64,000 nucleotides of DNA. It comes from Lysobacter sp. 5GHs7-4 (GTDB taxonomy: Bacteria > Pseudomonadota > Gammaproteobacteria > Xanthomonadales > Xanthomonadaceae). Shown here one piece after another: positions 10,680 to 21,486 of this stretch (its first letter is position 1; each line of letters starts with the position of its first letter). The notes beneath the pieces are model-generated. The model was not told the DNA's origin. It did no database searches and worked only from the letters and a program-made list of their open reading frames with translations. A program made the translations under genes and the position numbers. The stretch covers positions 1,754,001-1,818,000 of the forward strand of contig NZ_CP089924.1 in NCBI RefSeq assembly GCF_021284765.1, written 5' to 3'.

Positions 10680-10759
10680 GTTTTGACTTTGACGGTGCCT
10701 GCATGCATTCGCGCAAAGGCATCGGCGCGAGCACTGCGCCGTCTCGGCACCGCCCACTC

Positions 10760-10785
10760 CGTCATTCCGGCAGACGCCGGAACCC
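10760..10785. repeat. CGTCATTCCGGC palindromic repeat, copy 2
   Basis: The same frame as the copy at 10654-10679, with the centre changed from CGTACG to CAGACG so the palindrome is imperfect. It has the same orientation, 106 nt further on, inside the folP-miaA spacer. Confidence 0.65.
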
Positions 10786-10960
10786 ATTTCGACCTTCGCT
10801 TCGTTTTGCGCACAGGTGCCACTGCGCGAGCGAGCGAAGATCGAGGGTTCGCGCTTCGTCGAGATGATGAATTCGGTCCCGCCACTCGCCGCATCGCATT
10901 CGCGGCGGCGCCTTTTGCGCGAAACCCCGCAAGCGCGCATCGGCGCGCGCGCAGGTGGCG

Positions 10961-11660
10961 AAGTTTTCGCCAAACTCCTTGCGCGCCTTGCGCGGCGGGG
11001 GCTGCGTGCGACTGCTCACGCAACTGTCCGCAGGCTTGTCCACAGGCGATGTGGATAGACGTGGGACCGGCGCGCGCAAGCGCATCGTGCAGCGAAAAAC
11101 AAGCTTGACGAATGCGGATTTCCTATCGTCTCCGAGCCCGTCCGCGCGCGCCGGCGACGACGCCGAAACGCGGCTGGATGTCAAACATTTTGGCTGGTCA
11201 ATTTTTCGCCATATTCCTTGCGGCCCTTGCGGCGCCTGGCTTTGCGAGGGGTTCACGCGACACTGTCCGCAGGCTTGTCCACAGGCGGTGTGGATAGTCG
11301 CGCGAGTCGCAGCGTATTGCGTTGCAGCATGCATCCGGCGCGATTTTCTTCTTGACGGATCCGCTCGCATCCGATCCGCATTCGCGCTTCACGACAGGGC
11401 GGTGGCGCATGCCGTTGCGTGCGCGCAAGTCAAGCGATTTCGCTGGTCATTATTTCGCCAACCCTCTTGCGCTCCTTGCTGCGCATGGCTCTCAGCCACC
11501 TCGTCCCGATTCTGTCCGCAGGTTTGTCCACAGGCCTTGTGGATAGCGCGCGAGCACTGGCGAAAGTTTCGCCAAACCGCGCGCGGCCCTTGCGGGGCCT
11601 GGGCCGCAGCCGCTTATCAACAGGCTTGCCCCAGCGCTTCTCCACAAGGCTTGTGGAAAC
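10961..11660. repeat. four-copy repeat array with inverted DnaA-box-like pairs
   Basis: Four related units of about 100 nt lie in one orientation between folP and miaA. Each begins with TTTCGCCA followed by CTTGCG/CCTTGCGG-type sequence and ends with TGTCCGCAGG (units 1-3) and an inverted pair of 9-mers separated by exactly 5 nt: TTGTCCACA/TGTGGATAG at 11036/11050, 11275/11289 and 11524/11538, and a diverged TTCTCCACA/TGTGGAAAC at 11638/11652. Unit 4 also has TTATCAACA at 11614-11622. Each 9-mer of units 1-3 differs by one base from the DnaA-box consensus TTATCCACA. Short open frames across the array carry peptide repeats only because the DNA repeats; none looks coding. The whole non-coding stretch is 10595-11743. 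Confidence 0.8.
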
Positions 11661-11743
11661 CGCGCCGACCGCGGCGCTTTCGACTTGGGCACGGCTGTGC
11701 GAGGCTGCGCGCTCGCCTTCCGTACCGGAACCGTCGTCTCCGC

Positions 11744-12733
11744 ATGTCCGCCGACCCGCGCCCGCTCGCGATCGCCCTGATGGGCCCGACCGCCTCGGGC
11801 AAGACCGCGCTCGCCCTGGACTGGGCGCAGCGCTACGACGGCGAGATCGTCAGCGTCGACTCGGCCCTGGTCTACCGCGGCCTGGACATCGGCGCGGCCA
11901 AGCCCGACGCGGGCGAGCAGGCGCGGGCGCCGCACCACCTGATCGACCTGCGCCAGCCCTGGCAGCCGTATTCGGCGGCGGAGTTCGCGCTGGATGCGCG
12001 CCGCGCGCTGGACCAGATCGCCGCGCGCAGGCGCCTGCCCATCCTCGCCGGCGGCACCGGCCTGTACTTCCACGCCTTGCTGCACGGCCTGGCGCCGATG
12101 CCCGAGGCCGACCCGGCGGTGCGCGCGCAGTTGCAGGACGAGGCCGACGGAGCGGGCTGGGCGGCCATGCACGCCCGGCTCGCCGCGCTGGACCCGGAGG
12201 CGGCGGCGCGCATCCACGCCACCGACGCCCAGCGCATCCAGCGCGCGCTGGAAGTCCATCGCCTGTCCGGGCGCACGATCAGCGACTGGCGGCGCCAGGC
12301 TGCCGGCGCGCCGCGGCTGCCGTACCGGGTGCTGAAGCTGGTGCTGGCGCCGGCCGATCGCGCCGTGCTGCATGCGCGCATCGCGCAGCGCTTCGACGCC
12401 ATGCTCGCCGCCGGCTTCCTGGACGAGGTACGGGCTTTGCGCGCTTTGCCGGAATTGCAGGCGCATCCGCGGCCATTGGAGTTGCCGGCCCTGCGCGCGG
12501 TCGGCTACCGCCAGGCCTGGGAGTTCCTGGACGGCGGCGGCCGCGACGAGGCCAGGGCGGAGTTCCGCGATCGCGGCATCTACGCCACCCGCCAGCTCGC
12601 CAAGCGCCAGCTGACCTGGCTGCGCGGCGAACTCGACGCCCGCTGGTTCGATCCCGGCCGCGACCGCGAGGGCCTGGATAGGGCGGCGGCGCTGTTCCTC
12701 GGCTCAGGCCGGCACGCCCATCGCAAAGCCTGA
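11744..12733 (+). CDS. miaA: tRNA dimethylallyltransferase
   Basis: 329 aa. It transfers the dimethylallyl group to A37 of tRNAs reading UNN codons. The P-loop GPTASGKT is near the N-terminus, followed by the [20 protein letters not shown] motif, [18 protein letters not shown] and the [16 protein letters not shown] segment. The reading frame stays open far upstream through the repeat array, but homology begins only at this ATG. It starts the conserved miaA-hfq-hflX-hflK-hflC series. Confidence 0.96.
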   Translation: MSADPRPLAIALMGPTASGKTALALDWAQRYDGEIVSVDSALVYRGLDIGAAKPDAGEQARAPHHLIDLRQPWQPYSAAEFALDARRALDQIAARRRLPILAGGTGLYFHALLHGLAPMPEADPAVRAQLQDEADGAGWAAMHARLAALDPEAAARIHATDAQRIQRALEVHRLSGRTISDWRRQAAGAPRLPYRVLKLVLAPADRAVLHARIAQRFDAMLAAGFLDEVRALRALPELQAHPRPLELPALRAVGYRQAWEFLDGGGRDEARAEFRDRGIYATRQLAKRQLTWLRGELDARWFDPGRDREGLDRAAALFLGSGRHAHRKA

Positions 12734-12876
12734 GGACGGCCCGTATCCGCAACGGCCAGTTGCGTTACCATCGGTCGGTCGCCGCTGTGGGGACAGCTAC
12801 CGGCGACGCGGCCCACAGGATGTCCAGGGCCGTCTTTGGCACCAAACCTTATAACTAGAAAGCTGGGGAACTACCG

Positions 12877-13155
12877 ATGTCCAAGGGGCAATCCTTACAG
12901 GATCCTTTCCTGAATGCGCTGCGGCGCGAACGCGTGCCGGTTTCGGTCTACCTGGTCAACGGCATCAAGCTGCAGGGCACGATCGAGTCCTTCGACCAGT
13001 TCGTGGTCCTGTTGCGCAACACCGTGAGCCAGATGGTCTACAAGCACGCGATCTCGACCGTGGTGCCCGCGCGCAACGTGCGCGTCGGACCGGGCGGCGG
13101 CTACGTGCAGTCCAGCGAAGGCGGCTCGGCCGAAGGCGACGACGAGAACGAGTGA
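12877..13155 (+). CDS. hfq: RNA chaperone Hfq
   Basis: 92 aa. The Sm1 and Sm2 motifs are intact, and the residues lining the RNA faces match E. coli Hfq by position: Q8, D9, F42, Y55, K56 and H57 (YKHAIST). It forms a hexameric ring that matches small RNAs to mRNAs. The C-terminal tail is short, Gly/Ser/Glu-rich and acidic. CTGGGGA at 12863-12869 is the ribosome-binding site, and a TATAAC at 12850-12855 could be a -10 element, although I do not see a matching -35. Confidence 0.98.
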   Translation: MSKGQSLQDPFLNALRRERVPVSVYLVNGIKLQGTIESFDQFVVLLRNTVSQMVYKHAISTVVPARNVRVGPGGGYVQSSEGGSAEGDDENE

Positions 13156-13250
13156 CGCCAGTCGCGGCGGGGCGCGGATGAGATGATGGTGGGGCGCAGG
13201 CGTCCCGCCGTCCTTGTGTTTCCGGCATTCCCTCCCCATCTGCAGACTAG

Positions 13251-14558
13251 ATGTTCGAACGTTCACGCAAAGGCGAGCACGCCTTACTGATCCAGCCCCA
13301 CGCCGGCGGTCCGCCGGACGAGGGCCTGCTGGAAGAATTCGCCGACCTGGCCAAATCGGCCGGCGCCACCGTGGCCGCGGTGCTGACCGCGCGCATCGAC
13401 CGCCCCAACGCGGCCATGCTGATCGGCAGCGGCAAGCTGGCCGAGGTCAAGGCCGCGGCCGACGCCACCGGCGCCGACCTGATCCTGGTCAACCATCCGC
13501 TGTCGCCCGGCCAGGAACGCAACCTGGAACGCGCGCTGGAACGGCGCGTGGTCGACCGCACCGGCCTGATCCTGGACATCTTCTCGCAGCGCGCGCAGAG
13601 CGCCGAGGGCAAGCTGCAGGTCGAGCTGGCCCAGCTCAAGCACATGGCCACGAGGCTGGTGCGCGGCTGGACCCACCTGGAGCGCCAGCGCGGCGGTTCG
13701 ATCGGCCTGCGCGGCCCCGGCGAAACCCAGCTGGAAACCGACCGTCGCCTGCTGCAAAAGCGCCTGGAGCAGTTGCAGAAGCGACTCGACAAGGTCGAGG
13801 TGCAGCGCACCCAGATGCGCCGTGCGCGCGTGCGCAGCGAGCTGCCGCGCGTGGCCCTGGTCGGCTACACCAACGCCGGCAAGTCGACCCTGTTCAATGC
13901 GGTGACCGGCGCCGAGGCCTACGCCGCCGACCAGTTGTTCGCCACCCTGGACCCGACCGTGCGCCGCATCGAGCTGTCCGGCGGCGGGGTGGTGCTGGCC
14001 GACACGGTCGGCTTCGTGCGCGACCTGCCGCACGAACTGGTGGCCGCGTTCCGCTCGACCCTGTCGGAGGCGCGCGAGGCCGACCTGCTGCTGCACGTGA
14101 TCGACGCCGCCGACCCGCTGCGCGACGAACGCGTGGCGCAGGTCGATTCGGTGCTGCGTGAGATCGGCGCCGGCGACCTGCCGCAGCTGCTGGTGTTCAA
14201 CAAGATCGACCGCCTCGACGGCGTGCAGCCGCGCATCGACCGTCCGGGCGAGGGCCATACCCGGGTCTGGCTGTCGGCGCGCGAGGGCCGCGGGCTGGAC
14301 CTGCTGCGCACGGCGCTGGCCGAAGCGCTGGAGCTGCGCCATGTCGCCGGCCAGCTGCGGGTGCCGCCGCAGGGCGCGCGCCTGCGCGCCCGCCTGCACG
14401 AGCTGGGCGCGGTGCGCGGCGAGCGCGCGGACGAGCACGGCTGGGAGCTGGACGTGGACCTGGCCGTCGCCGACGCCCAGCGTTTGTTCGCCCAGCCGCA
14501 CGGCGAACCGCTGCGGGCTTTGCTCGAATCGGTGACCCCGCCGGACGACCTTGCTTGA
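13251..14558 (+). CDS. hflX: ribosome-associated GTPase HflX
   Basis: 435 aa. It splits stalled or stressed 70S ribosomes. The N-terminal HflX domain with the RGPGETQLETDRR segment and a coiled linker is followed by the G domain: G1 GYTNAGKST near residue 204, the LDPTVRR switch, G3 DTVGF and G4 NKID. The C-terminal domain is about 70 residues and Arg/Leu-rich. It sits 95 nt after hfq and 75 nt before hflK, as in other gammaproteobacteria. Confidence 0.97.
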   Translation: MFERSRKGEHALLIQPHAGGPPDEGLLEEFADLAKSAGATVAAVLTARIDRPNAAMLIGSGKLAEVKAAADATGADLILVNHPLSPGQERNLERALERRVVDRTGLILDIFSQRAQSAEGKLQVELAQLKHMATRLVRGWTHLERQRGGSIGLRGPGETQLETDRRLLQKRLEQLQKRLDKVEVQRTQMRRARVRSELPRVALVGYTNAGKSTLFNAVTGAEAYAADQLFATLDPTVRRIELSGGGVVLADTVGFVRDLPHELVAAFRSTLSEAREADLLLHVIDAADPLRDERVAQVDSVLREIGAGDLPQLLVFNKIDRLDGVQPRIDRPGEGHTRVWLSAREGRGLDLLRTALAEALELRHVAGQLRVPPQGARLRARLHELGAVRGERADEHGWELDVDLAVADAQRLFAQPHGEPLRALLESVTPPDDLA

Positions 14559-14633
14559 GGCGGCCCGGGCCCCCACCTAGAATCAACCGGTCCGCAAGCT
14601 GAACGCGGGCACAGATTCCCCTTTGGAGCAGGC

Positions 14634-15767
14634 ATGGCCTGGAACACCCCTGGCAGTGACAATTCCGGTGGTTCCGACCCCAACGGTCGACCGCCGCGGC
14701 AACGCAAATCCGACGGCCGCGGCCTGGACGCCTTGCTCGACCCCTTGCGCGGCCTGTTCGGCGGCGGTGGCGGTCTGGGCGGCGGCGGCATCCTGCGCTG
14801 GGTCGCCGCGATCGTCGGCCTGTGGCTGGTGTTCAACTGCTTCGTGCTGGTGACCGAGCAGGAGCGCGGCGTGGTCCTGCGCTTCGGTCATTTCTCGCGC
14901 ATCCTGCAGCCCGGCCCGCACCTCAAGGCGCCGTGGCCGATCGAGCGCGTGACCAAGGTCAACGCCACCCAGAGCAACGCCTATTCCGAAACCGTGCCGG
15001 TGCTGACCCGCGACGGCAACATGGTCAACGTCGAGATCAACGTGCAGTACCGCATCGGCGATCCACAGCAGTACCTGTTCGGTTCGCGCGAATCGGCCGA
15101 CGTGCTGCGCCAGGCCGCGCAGAGCGTGCTGCGCGAACAGGTCGGACGCTCCGACCTGGACACGGTGCTCAGCGCGCGCGGCGCCCTGACCACGGTGGTG
15201 CGCGCGCGTCTGCAGGAATCGCTGCGCGCCTACCGCACCGGCCTGACCCTGACCGAGCTCAATCTGCCCAACGCGCGCCCGCCGGACGAGGTCAAGGACG
15301 CGTTCGACGAGGCCCAGCGCGCCGACGCCGACAAGGCCACCTCGATCAACCAGGCCGAGGCCTACGCCAAGAAGGTGGTGCCGGAAGCGCGCGGCCAGGC
15401 CGCGCAGGTGCGCACCGAGGCCGAGGGCTACAAGACCGCGGTGATCGCGCGCTCGCAAGGCGACGCGGCGCGCTTCTCGCTGCTGGTCGACCAGTACAAG
15501 TCGGCGCCCGACGTGACCCGCAAGCGCCTGTGGCTGGAGACGGTGCAGCAGGTGATGAGCGAGAACCGCAAGATCGTCGGCGGCGATTCGCGCCAGATGC
15601 TGTACGTGCCGCTGCCCGAACGCCGCGGCGGCGCCTCGGCGCCGTTGCTGACGCCGGAACTGCTGGCCCCCACGATCGCGACGCCGTCGTCCGAACTGGG
15701 TAACGACACCCTGTCGCGCCCGGCGCGCAGCAAGCGCCCGGATGGCCGCGAGGAGCCCGCACAATGA
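14634..15767 (+). CDS. hflK: FtsH protease modulator HflK
   Basis: 377 aa. Its Gly/Pro-rich cytosolic N-terminus precedes one transmembrane helix (about residues 61-79) and a periplasmic SPFH/prohibitin domain (VVLRFGHFSRILQPGPHLKAPWP onward) with a long coiled region. With HflC it forms the large cage around FtsH in the inner membrane and tunes membrane-protein degradation. GGAG at 14625-14628 supports the ATG. Its stop overlaps the hflC start. Confidence 0.96.
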   Translation: MAWNTPGSDNSGGSDPNGRPPRQRKSDGRGLDALLDPLRGLFGGGGGLGGGGILRWVAAIVGLWLVFNCFVLVTEQERGVVLRFGHFSRILQPGPHLKAPWPIERVTKVNATQSNAYSETVPVLTRDGNMVNVEINVQYRIGDPQQYLFGSRESADVLRQAAQSVLREQVGRSDLDTVLSARGALTTVVRARLQESLRAYRTGLTLTELNLPNARPPDEVKDAFDEAQRADADKATSINQAEAYAKKVVPEARGQAAQVRTEAEGYKTAVIARSQGDAARFSLLVDQYKSAPDVTRKRLWLETVQQVMSENRKIVGGDSRQMLYVPLPERRGGASAPLLTPELLAPTIATPSSELGNDTLSRPARSKRPDGREEPAQ

Positions 15768-16627
15768 AGTTTCCCGCCTGGATCGCCCTAATCGTCGCCG
15801 CCTTGCTGGCGGTGATGGGTTCGATGTTCGTGGTCAGCGAAGGCCATGGCGCGATCGTGTTCCGCCTGGGCACGATCGTGCGCCAGGACATCGGCCCCGG
15901 CCTGCACTTCAAGTGGCCGCTGATCGAGAACGCCTCGGTGTTCGACCGCCGCCTGCAGGTGCTGGCGGCCGAGCCGGAGCGCTACCTCACCGCCGACAAG
16001 CTCGACGTCAGCGTCGACTTTTTCGCCATCGGCCAGATCGAAGACCTGCGCCGCTTCTACCAGGCCACCGGCGGCGACGAGAAGACCGCGGCCGAGCGCC
16101 TGGCGCCGATCATCAAGGACTCGCTGCGCAACGAGATCAACTCGCGCACGCTGACCCAGGTGGTGTCCGGCGACCGCGCCACCGTGATCGGCAAGCAGCT
16201 GGCCGGGATCAACCGCGGCGCGGCGACGCTGGGCGTGCGCATCATCGACATCCGCATCAAGCGCATCGACCTGCCGCAGGACAGCAACGTGCTGGCCTCG
16301 GTCTACAACCGCATGCGCTCGCAGCGCCTGCAGGTGGCCAGCCAGAAACGCGCCGAGGGCGTGGAGCAGTCGCAGGCCATCCGCGCCACCGCCGACCGCG
16401 ACAAGACCGTGATCGTCGCCGAGGCCGAGCGCGACGCGCAGCGCCTGCGCGGCGAAGGCGATGCCGAGGCCGCGGCCGCTTACGCGTCGGCGGCCAACAA
16501 GGACCCGGGCTTCTACGCGTTCCAGCGCAGCCTGGAGGCCTACCGCCAGTCCTTCAAGGACGGCGACAGCGTGATCGTGCTCGACCGCGACGACCCGTTC
16601 CTGCAATACCTGAAGTCGGACCGCTGA
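15764..16627 (+). CDS. hflC: FtsH protease modulator HflC
   Basis: 287 aa SPFH-family partner of HflK. An N-terminal signal-anchor helix (about residues 4-22) is followed by the band-7 domain (HGAIVFRLGTIVRQDIGPGLHFKWP) and a helical region ending YLKSDR. ATGA overlap with hflK at 15764-15767 couples their translation, which suits an equimolar complex. A GTG start for the next gene follows directly after its stop. Confidence 0.96.
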   Translation: MKFPAWIALIVAALLAVMGSMFVVSEGHGAIVFRLGTIVRQDIGPGLHFKWPLIENASVFDRRLQVLAAEPERYLTADKLDVSVDFFAIGQIEDLRRFYQATGGDEKTAAERLAPIIKDSLRNEINSRTLTQVVSGDRATVIGKQLAGINRGAATLGVRIIDIRIKRIDLPQDSNVLASVYNRMRSQRLQVASQKRAEGVEQSQAIRATADRDKTVIVAEAERDAQRLRGEGDAEAAAAYASAANKDPGFYAFQRSLEAYRQSFKDGDSVIVLDRDDPFLQYLKSDR

Positions 16628-16822
16628 GTGAGCGCCGAGCTGGTTTCGGCACTGTGCCTGGTCGCGGTGCTGGAAGGGCTGTTCCTGTTCGTGGCGCCGC
16701 GCGGCTGGAAGCGCGCCGCCGAACAACTGCAGGCGATGCCGGACCGCCAGCTGCGCATCGTCGGCGCGGTGGCGGTGGGCTTGGGGCTGCTGGCGCTGTG
16801 GGCCGTGCGCGCCGCCGCCTGA
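16628..16822 (+). CDS. DUF2065 membrane protein (YjeT-like)
   Basis: 64 aa with two hydrophobic helices (about residues 4-22 and 43-62) separated by a basic loop (APRGWKRAAEQL). This is the DUF2065/YjeT family found directly after hflC in many gammaproteobacteria. Its GTG start is adjacent to the hflC stop. Function is unknown; position suggests a small accessory of the HflKC-FtsH complex. In the usual order purA comes next; here minus-strand genes intervene. Confidence 0.88.
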   Translation: MSAELVSALCLVAVLEGLFLFVAPRGWKRAAEQLQAMPDRQLRIVGAVAVGLGLLALWAVRAAA

Positions 16823-16826
16823 GCGC

Positions 16827-17612
16827 TCACATCTGACGGAAGTGGTGCAGGTAGCTGCGGCTGACCGGCAGCACTTCGTCGCGGCCCTTGAGGTGGACGT
16901 GCGCGGTTTCGTTGGCGCCGCGGGTGACGTGGCTGATCGCGCGCAGGTTCACCACCACCGCGCGGTGCACCTGCACGAACTGCGCCGGGTCCAGTTGCGC
17001 GGCCAGTTCCTTCAACGGCGTGCGGATCAGCGCCTCGCCCGGCTTGCCGCCGTCGCCGCGCCAGGCCACACGCGTGTATTTCTCGTCCGAACGCAGGTAG
17101 TCGATTTCGTCGACGCCGATCAGGCGCAGGGCCTGACCGACCGAAGCGCGGATCCAGCGCAGCGTCTCCGGCGCGTTGTGCTTCTGCAACTGCGCGGCCA
17201 GGCGTTCCAGCAGCGCCTGCGTGTCCGGCGCGGGCTGGGCCGCGCGCAGGCGTTCGCGCAGGCGCGCGACGGTGTCGGCCAGGCGCGCGGCTTCCACCGG
17301 TTTGACCAGGTAATCCAGCGCGCCCTGGGCGAAGGCCTGCACCGCGTACTGGTCGTAGGCGGTCACGAACACCAGGTGCGCGCCGCGGCCGATATGGCGC
17401 GCGGCTTCGACGCCGGACAGGCCCGGCATGTGCACGTCGAGAAAGCAGATGTCCGGGCGCAGCGCGTCGTAGCGCTCCACCGCCTCGCGGCCGTTGCGCG
17501 CCTGTGCGATCACCTCCAAGTCCGGCCAGGCCTCGCCCAGCTGGCGTTGCAGCGCGCGCCGCAGCAGCGGTTCGTCGTCGGCGATCAGGGCGGTGGGGCG
17601 GCGCGCGCTCAT
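16827..17612 (-). CDS. LytTR family response regulator
   Basis: 261 aa. The receiver domain (about residues 7-120) has the acidic pair D12/D13, the phosphoacceptor D59 (CFLDVHMPG) and the late VKPVEA lysine. A C-terminal LytTR DNA-binding domain (about 155-258) shows RSDEKYTRV, LKELAAQLDPAQFVQVHRAVVVNL and a final SRSYLHHF. It regulates transcription in response to its sensor kinase, encoded just upstream with a 4-nt overlap (17609-17612). It points against the hfl operon, so it is probably a later insertion into the hfl-purA neighbourhood. Confidence 0.93.
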   Translation of the reverse strand: MSARRPTALIADDEPLLRRALQRQLGEAWPDLEVIAQARNGREAVERYDALRPDICFLDVHMPGLSGVEAARHIGRGAHLVFVTAYDQYAVQAFAQGALDYLVKPVEAARLADTVARLRERLRAAQPAPDTQALLERLAAQLQKHNAPETLRWIRASVGQALRLIGVDEIDYLRSDEKYTRVAWRGDGGKPGEALIRTPLKELAAQLDPAQFVQVHRAVVVNLRAISHVTRGANETAHVHLKGRDEVLPVSRSYLHHFRQM

Positions 17613-18691
17613 GCCGCGCTCCGCTGCGCGGGGAACTCGATCTGCGCCAGTACGCCGTGCGGCTGCAGTTCGATCAGGCTCAGCCGCGCGCGATCGCCAT
17701 AGGCCAGCTGCAGGCGTTCGCGCAGATTCGCCAGGCCGGTGCCCAGGCCGCCGCCGGACGCGCCCAGGCCGACGCCGGTGTCGGCCACTTCCAGGCGGCA
17801 ATGCGCGTCGCGCAGGCTCGCGCGCACCTCGATGCGGCCGCCTTCCTCGCTGGGGTCGATGCCGTGGCGCAGCGCGTTCTCGACCAGAGTCAGCAGGGTC
17901 GTCGGCGGGCAATCCAGATCCAGTGCGGCCGGCTCGACGTGCAGCGCGTACTGCAGGCGGTCGGGCATGCGCATGTGCATCACCTCCAGGTAGGCGCGGA
18001 CCAGGTCCAGTTCCTGCGCCAGGGTCGCGGCCGGGCCGTGCAGGCGCGGCACCGCGGCGCGCAGATAGGCGATCAGGCTGTCCAGCACGCTGGAGGCCTG
18101 CGGCGATCCGGCCTCGACCAGTTCGCGCACGTTGGCCAGGGTATTGAACAGGAAATGCGGTTCGACCTGGGCCTGCAACAGGCGTAGGCGCGCGTCCAGG
18201 GCGTTGCGTTCGTAGCGGCTGCGTTCGAGCTCGAACGCCAGCGCCTGCCGCTGCGCCTCGCCGCGGATCTGCCGCAGCAGCGCGGCGATCGCCATCCACG
18301 GCGCGACCAACAGGCCGTAGACGGTGATCTTGGCCAGGCCGGCCAGGTACGGCTTGTCCTGCCACCACGGCAGCGGATCGTCGGCGGTGGTCAGCGAGTA
18401 GGCCAGGACCGAGGCCAGCGGGATGGTCGCGGCCACGCCCGTCACCTGCAGCGCCCAGCGCGCGCTCCAGCGCGGCAGGCGCGCGGGCCAGCGTTCCAAC
18501 AGGCCGAACGTCAGCAGCGCGCAGAAGCCGACCACCAGCATGCGCAGCAGCACGATCAGGTACGGCGCCTGCGAGCCCAGCTTCATCAGCAGGCTGCTGA
18601 CGAAGGCCGCGATCAGGATGAAACGCACGCGCCGCCATCCCAGCAATGGCGGGGGCAGGGCGGGCGGCAGGGGCGGGAGCGTGGCGGGCAT
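17609..18691 (-). CDS. LytS-type sensor histidine kinase (His_kinase superfamily)
   Basis: 360 aa. A Pro-rich N-terminus precedes four hydrophobic segments (about 22-38, 44-64, 80-100 and 118-138), then the phosphoacceptor motif QVEPHFLFNTL with H179 and a HATPase_c domain (LVENALRHGI, VADTGVGLG, GTGLANLRERL). It has no periplasmic sensor domain, so the signal is probably read within the membrane. It overlaps and should phosphorylate the LytTR regulator encoded downstream. Confidence 0.93.
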   Translation of the reverse strand: MPATLPPLPPALPPPLLGWRRVRFILIAAFVSSLLMKLGSQAPYLIVLLRMLVVGFCALLTFGLLERWPARLPRWSARWALQVTGVAATIPLASVLAYSLTTADDPLPWWQDKPYLAGLAKITVYGLLVAPWMAIAALLRQIRGEAQRQALAFELERSRYERNALDARLRLLQAQVEPHFLFNTLANVRELVEAGSPQASSVLDSLIAYLRAAVPRLHGPAATLAQELDLVRAYLEVMHMRMPDRLQYALHVEPAALDLDCPPTTLLTLVENALRHGIDPSEEGGRIEVRASLRDAHCRLEVADTGVGLGASGGGLGTGLANLRERLQLAYGDRARLSLIELQPHGVLAQIEFPAQRSAA

Positions 18692-18732
18692 GGCGCGACG
18701 CTAAGGGTAAGCCGGCCACGGCGTTGGCGGGG

Positions 18733-19602
18733 TCACAGGCGCGGCAGCCACATCAGCAGCGTCGCCGCGCCCACGCCGGCGGCGGTCGCCAGGGTCAGCG
18801 TCGCCAGCAGCGCGGTGGCGGCGATGCGCGCGGCGGCGCCGCCGCGGTGCTGGGCGCGCAGGTACAGCTCCAGCACGCTCAGCGGCAGCAGGTACTGCGC
18901 GAATGCGAGGAACGTCAGGAACGGGCCGCGGAAGGTCTCCGGATCGAAGCCGGCCGGCCCCTGATGGGCGACGATCCACAGCATCAGGCCGACACGGAAG
19001 AACCAGACGCCGCTCACGCACAGGAACAGCCGCAGCGCCCAGCGCCGGTGCGCGTCGAAGCGGCGCGCGCGGGCGTGGCGGTAGGCCTGATAGGCGCACA
19101 CCAGCATCAGCGCGGCGTTGAGGCAGATCGCCAGTTTCTGCGACAGGTCGCCGACCGAGCCGCGGCCCAGGATCATCGCCACGCCGCCCAGGCTCATGGC
19201 CGCCACCATCAGCAGGTAGGCGCGCCCGGTCCAGCGGTGCAGCCGCGGCCAACGCCGCCGCAGCGCCGGCATCAGCTGCAGCAGGCCCGCCAGCACGATC
19301 AGGCAGGCGACGCCCAGGTGCGCGGCGACGATCAGGTTGCCGACCGGTTCGCCTTCGACATAGCCGCGCGGAAACACCCCGTTCCAGGCCTGCCAGCGCC
19401 CCTGCAGGGCGGCGCGGCCGTAGTAGCCCAGCACATAGGCGACGAACAGCAACTGGCCCAGGGCGGCGACCGCGAACCAGGCGGTGGCGCTGGCTTTCAA
19501 GGCCGCACCGGCGTTGCGGTGGAGCGTGCCGCGGTCGAGCGCCGTCGTAGCCAGGGCTGCGCCAGGAGCGGAGGCGGCCGGCGTCAGTGGAGTCGGGGTC
19601 AT
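18733..19602 (-). CDS. DUF2306 family membrane protein
   Basis: 289 aa with about seven hydrophobic helices. It resembles the DUF2306 (YozB-like) family: the GNLIVAAHLGVACLIVLAGLLQLMP helix, then LHRWTGRAYLL with its conserved His, DAHRRWALRLFLCVSG, and a VWFFRVGLMLW segment. These proteins look like heme- or quinone-type membrane proteins, but no biochemical role is established. It lies 41 nt upstream of the LytS gene on the same strand, so the three genes may form one transcript. Confidence 0.75.
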   Translation of the reverse strand: MTPTPLTPAASAPGAALATTALDRGTLHRNAGAALKASATAWFAVAALGQLLFVAYVLGYYGRAALQGRWQAWNGVFPRGYVEGEPVGNLIVAAHLGVACLIVLAGLLQLMPALRRRWPRLHRWTGRAYLLMVAAMSLGGVAMILGRGSVGDLSQKLAICLNAALMLVCAYQAYRHARARRFDAHRRWALRLFLCVSGVWFFRVGLMLWIVAHQGPAGFDPETFRGPFLTFLAFAQYLLPLSVLELYLRAQHRGGAAARIAATALLATLTLATAAGVGAATLLMWLPRL

Positions 19603-19819
19603 CGGATCGTTCCGGAGGTGGCCGCGCGCGGGGCGTCCCCGGCCGTTGCGCGTGATCGGCCGGGTCGCGGCAGTGTTCGCGGGACGGGCGCGACAGCGGT
19701 AGTCGGCGCGCGATGGGCGACGGGTTGCGGGCGACGGGCCACGCCGGGCGCGGACGGGCCGCGCCGCGAGATGGCGGCCTGCCCCAGCGCGTCGAGCACC
19801 GCCGGCGACGACGCCAGCC

Positions 19820-21385
<1,566 letters not shown>

Positions 21386-21405
21386 GATCGTCCTGCGCCG
21401 CGTCG

Positions 21406-21431
21406 AAAAGCCCCGCCATGCGGGGCTTTTT
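21406..21431 (+). terminator. intrinsic terminator after purA
   Basis: AAAAGCCCCGC pairs with GCGGGGCTTTT around CAT and continues into T-rich sequence (TTTTTCTTT), 20 nt after the purA stop. Confidence 0.92.
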
Positions 21432-21486
21432 CTTTGAGCGGGCCGGGTTCCGGGCTTAGAGTGCAGGCAAGCACACGGGGGACGCC

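Noticed and set aside
10955..11743. Long open frame running from the repeat array into miaA
   Set aside because: It is open because the DNA is GC-rich; its peptide repeats only mirror the DNA repeats, and homology begins at the miaA ATG at 11744.
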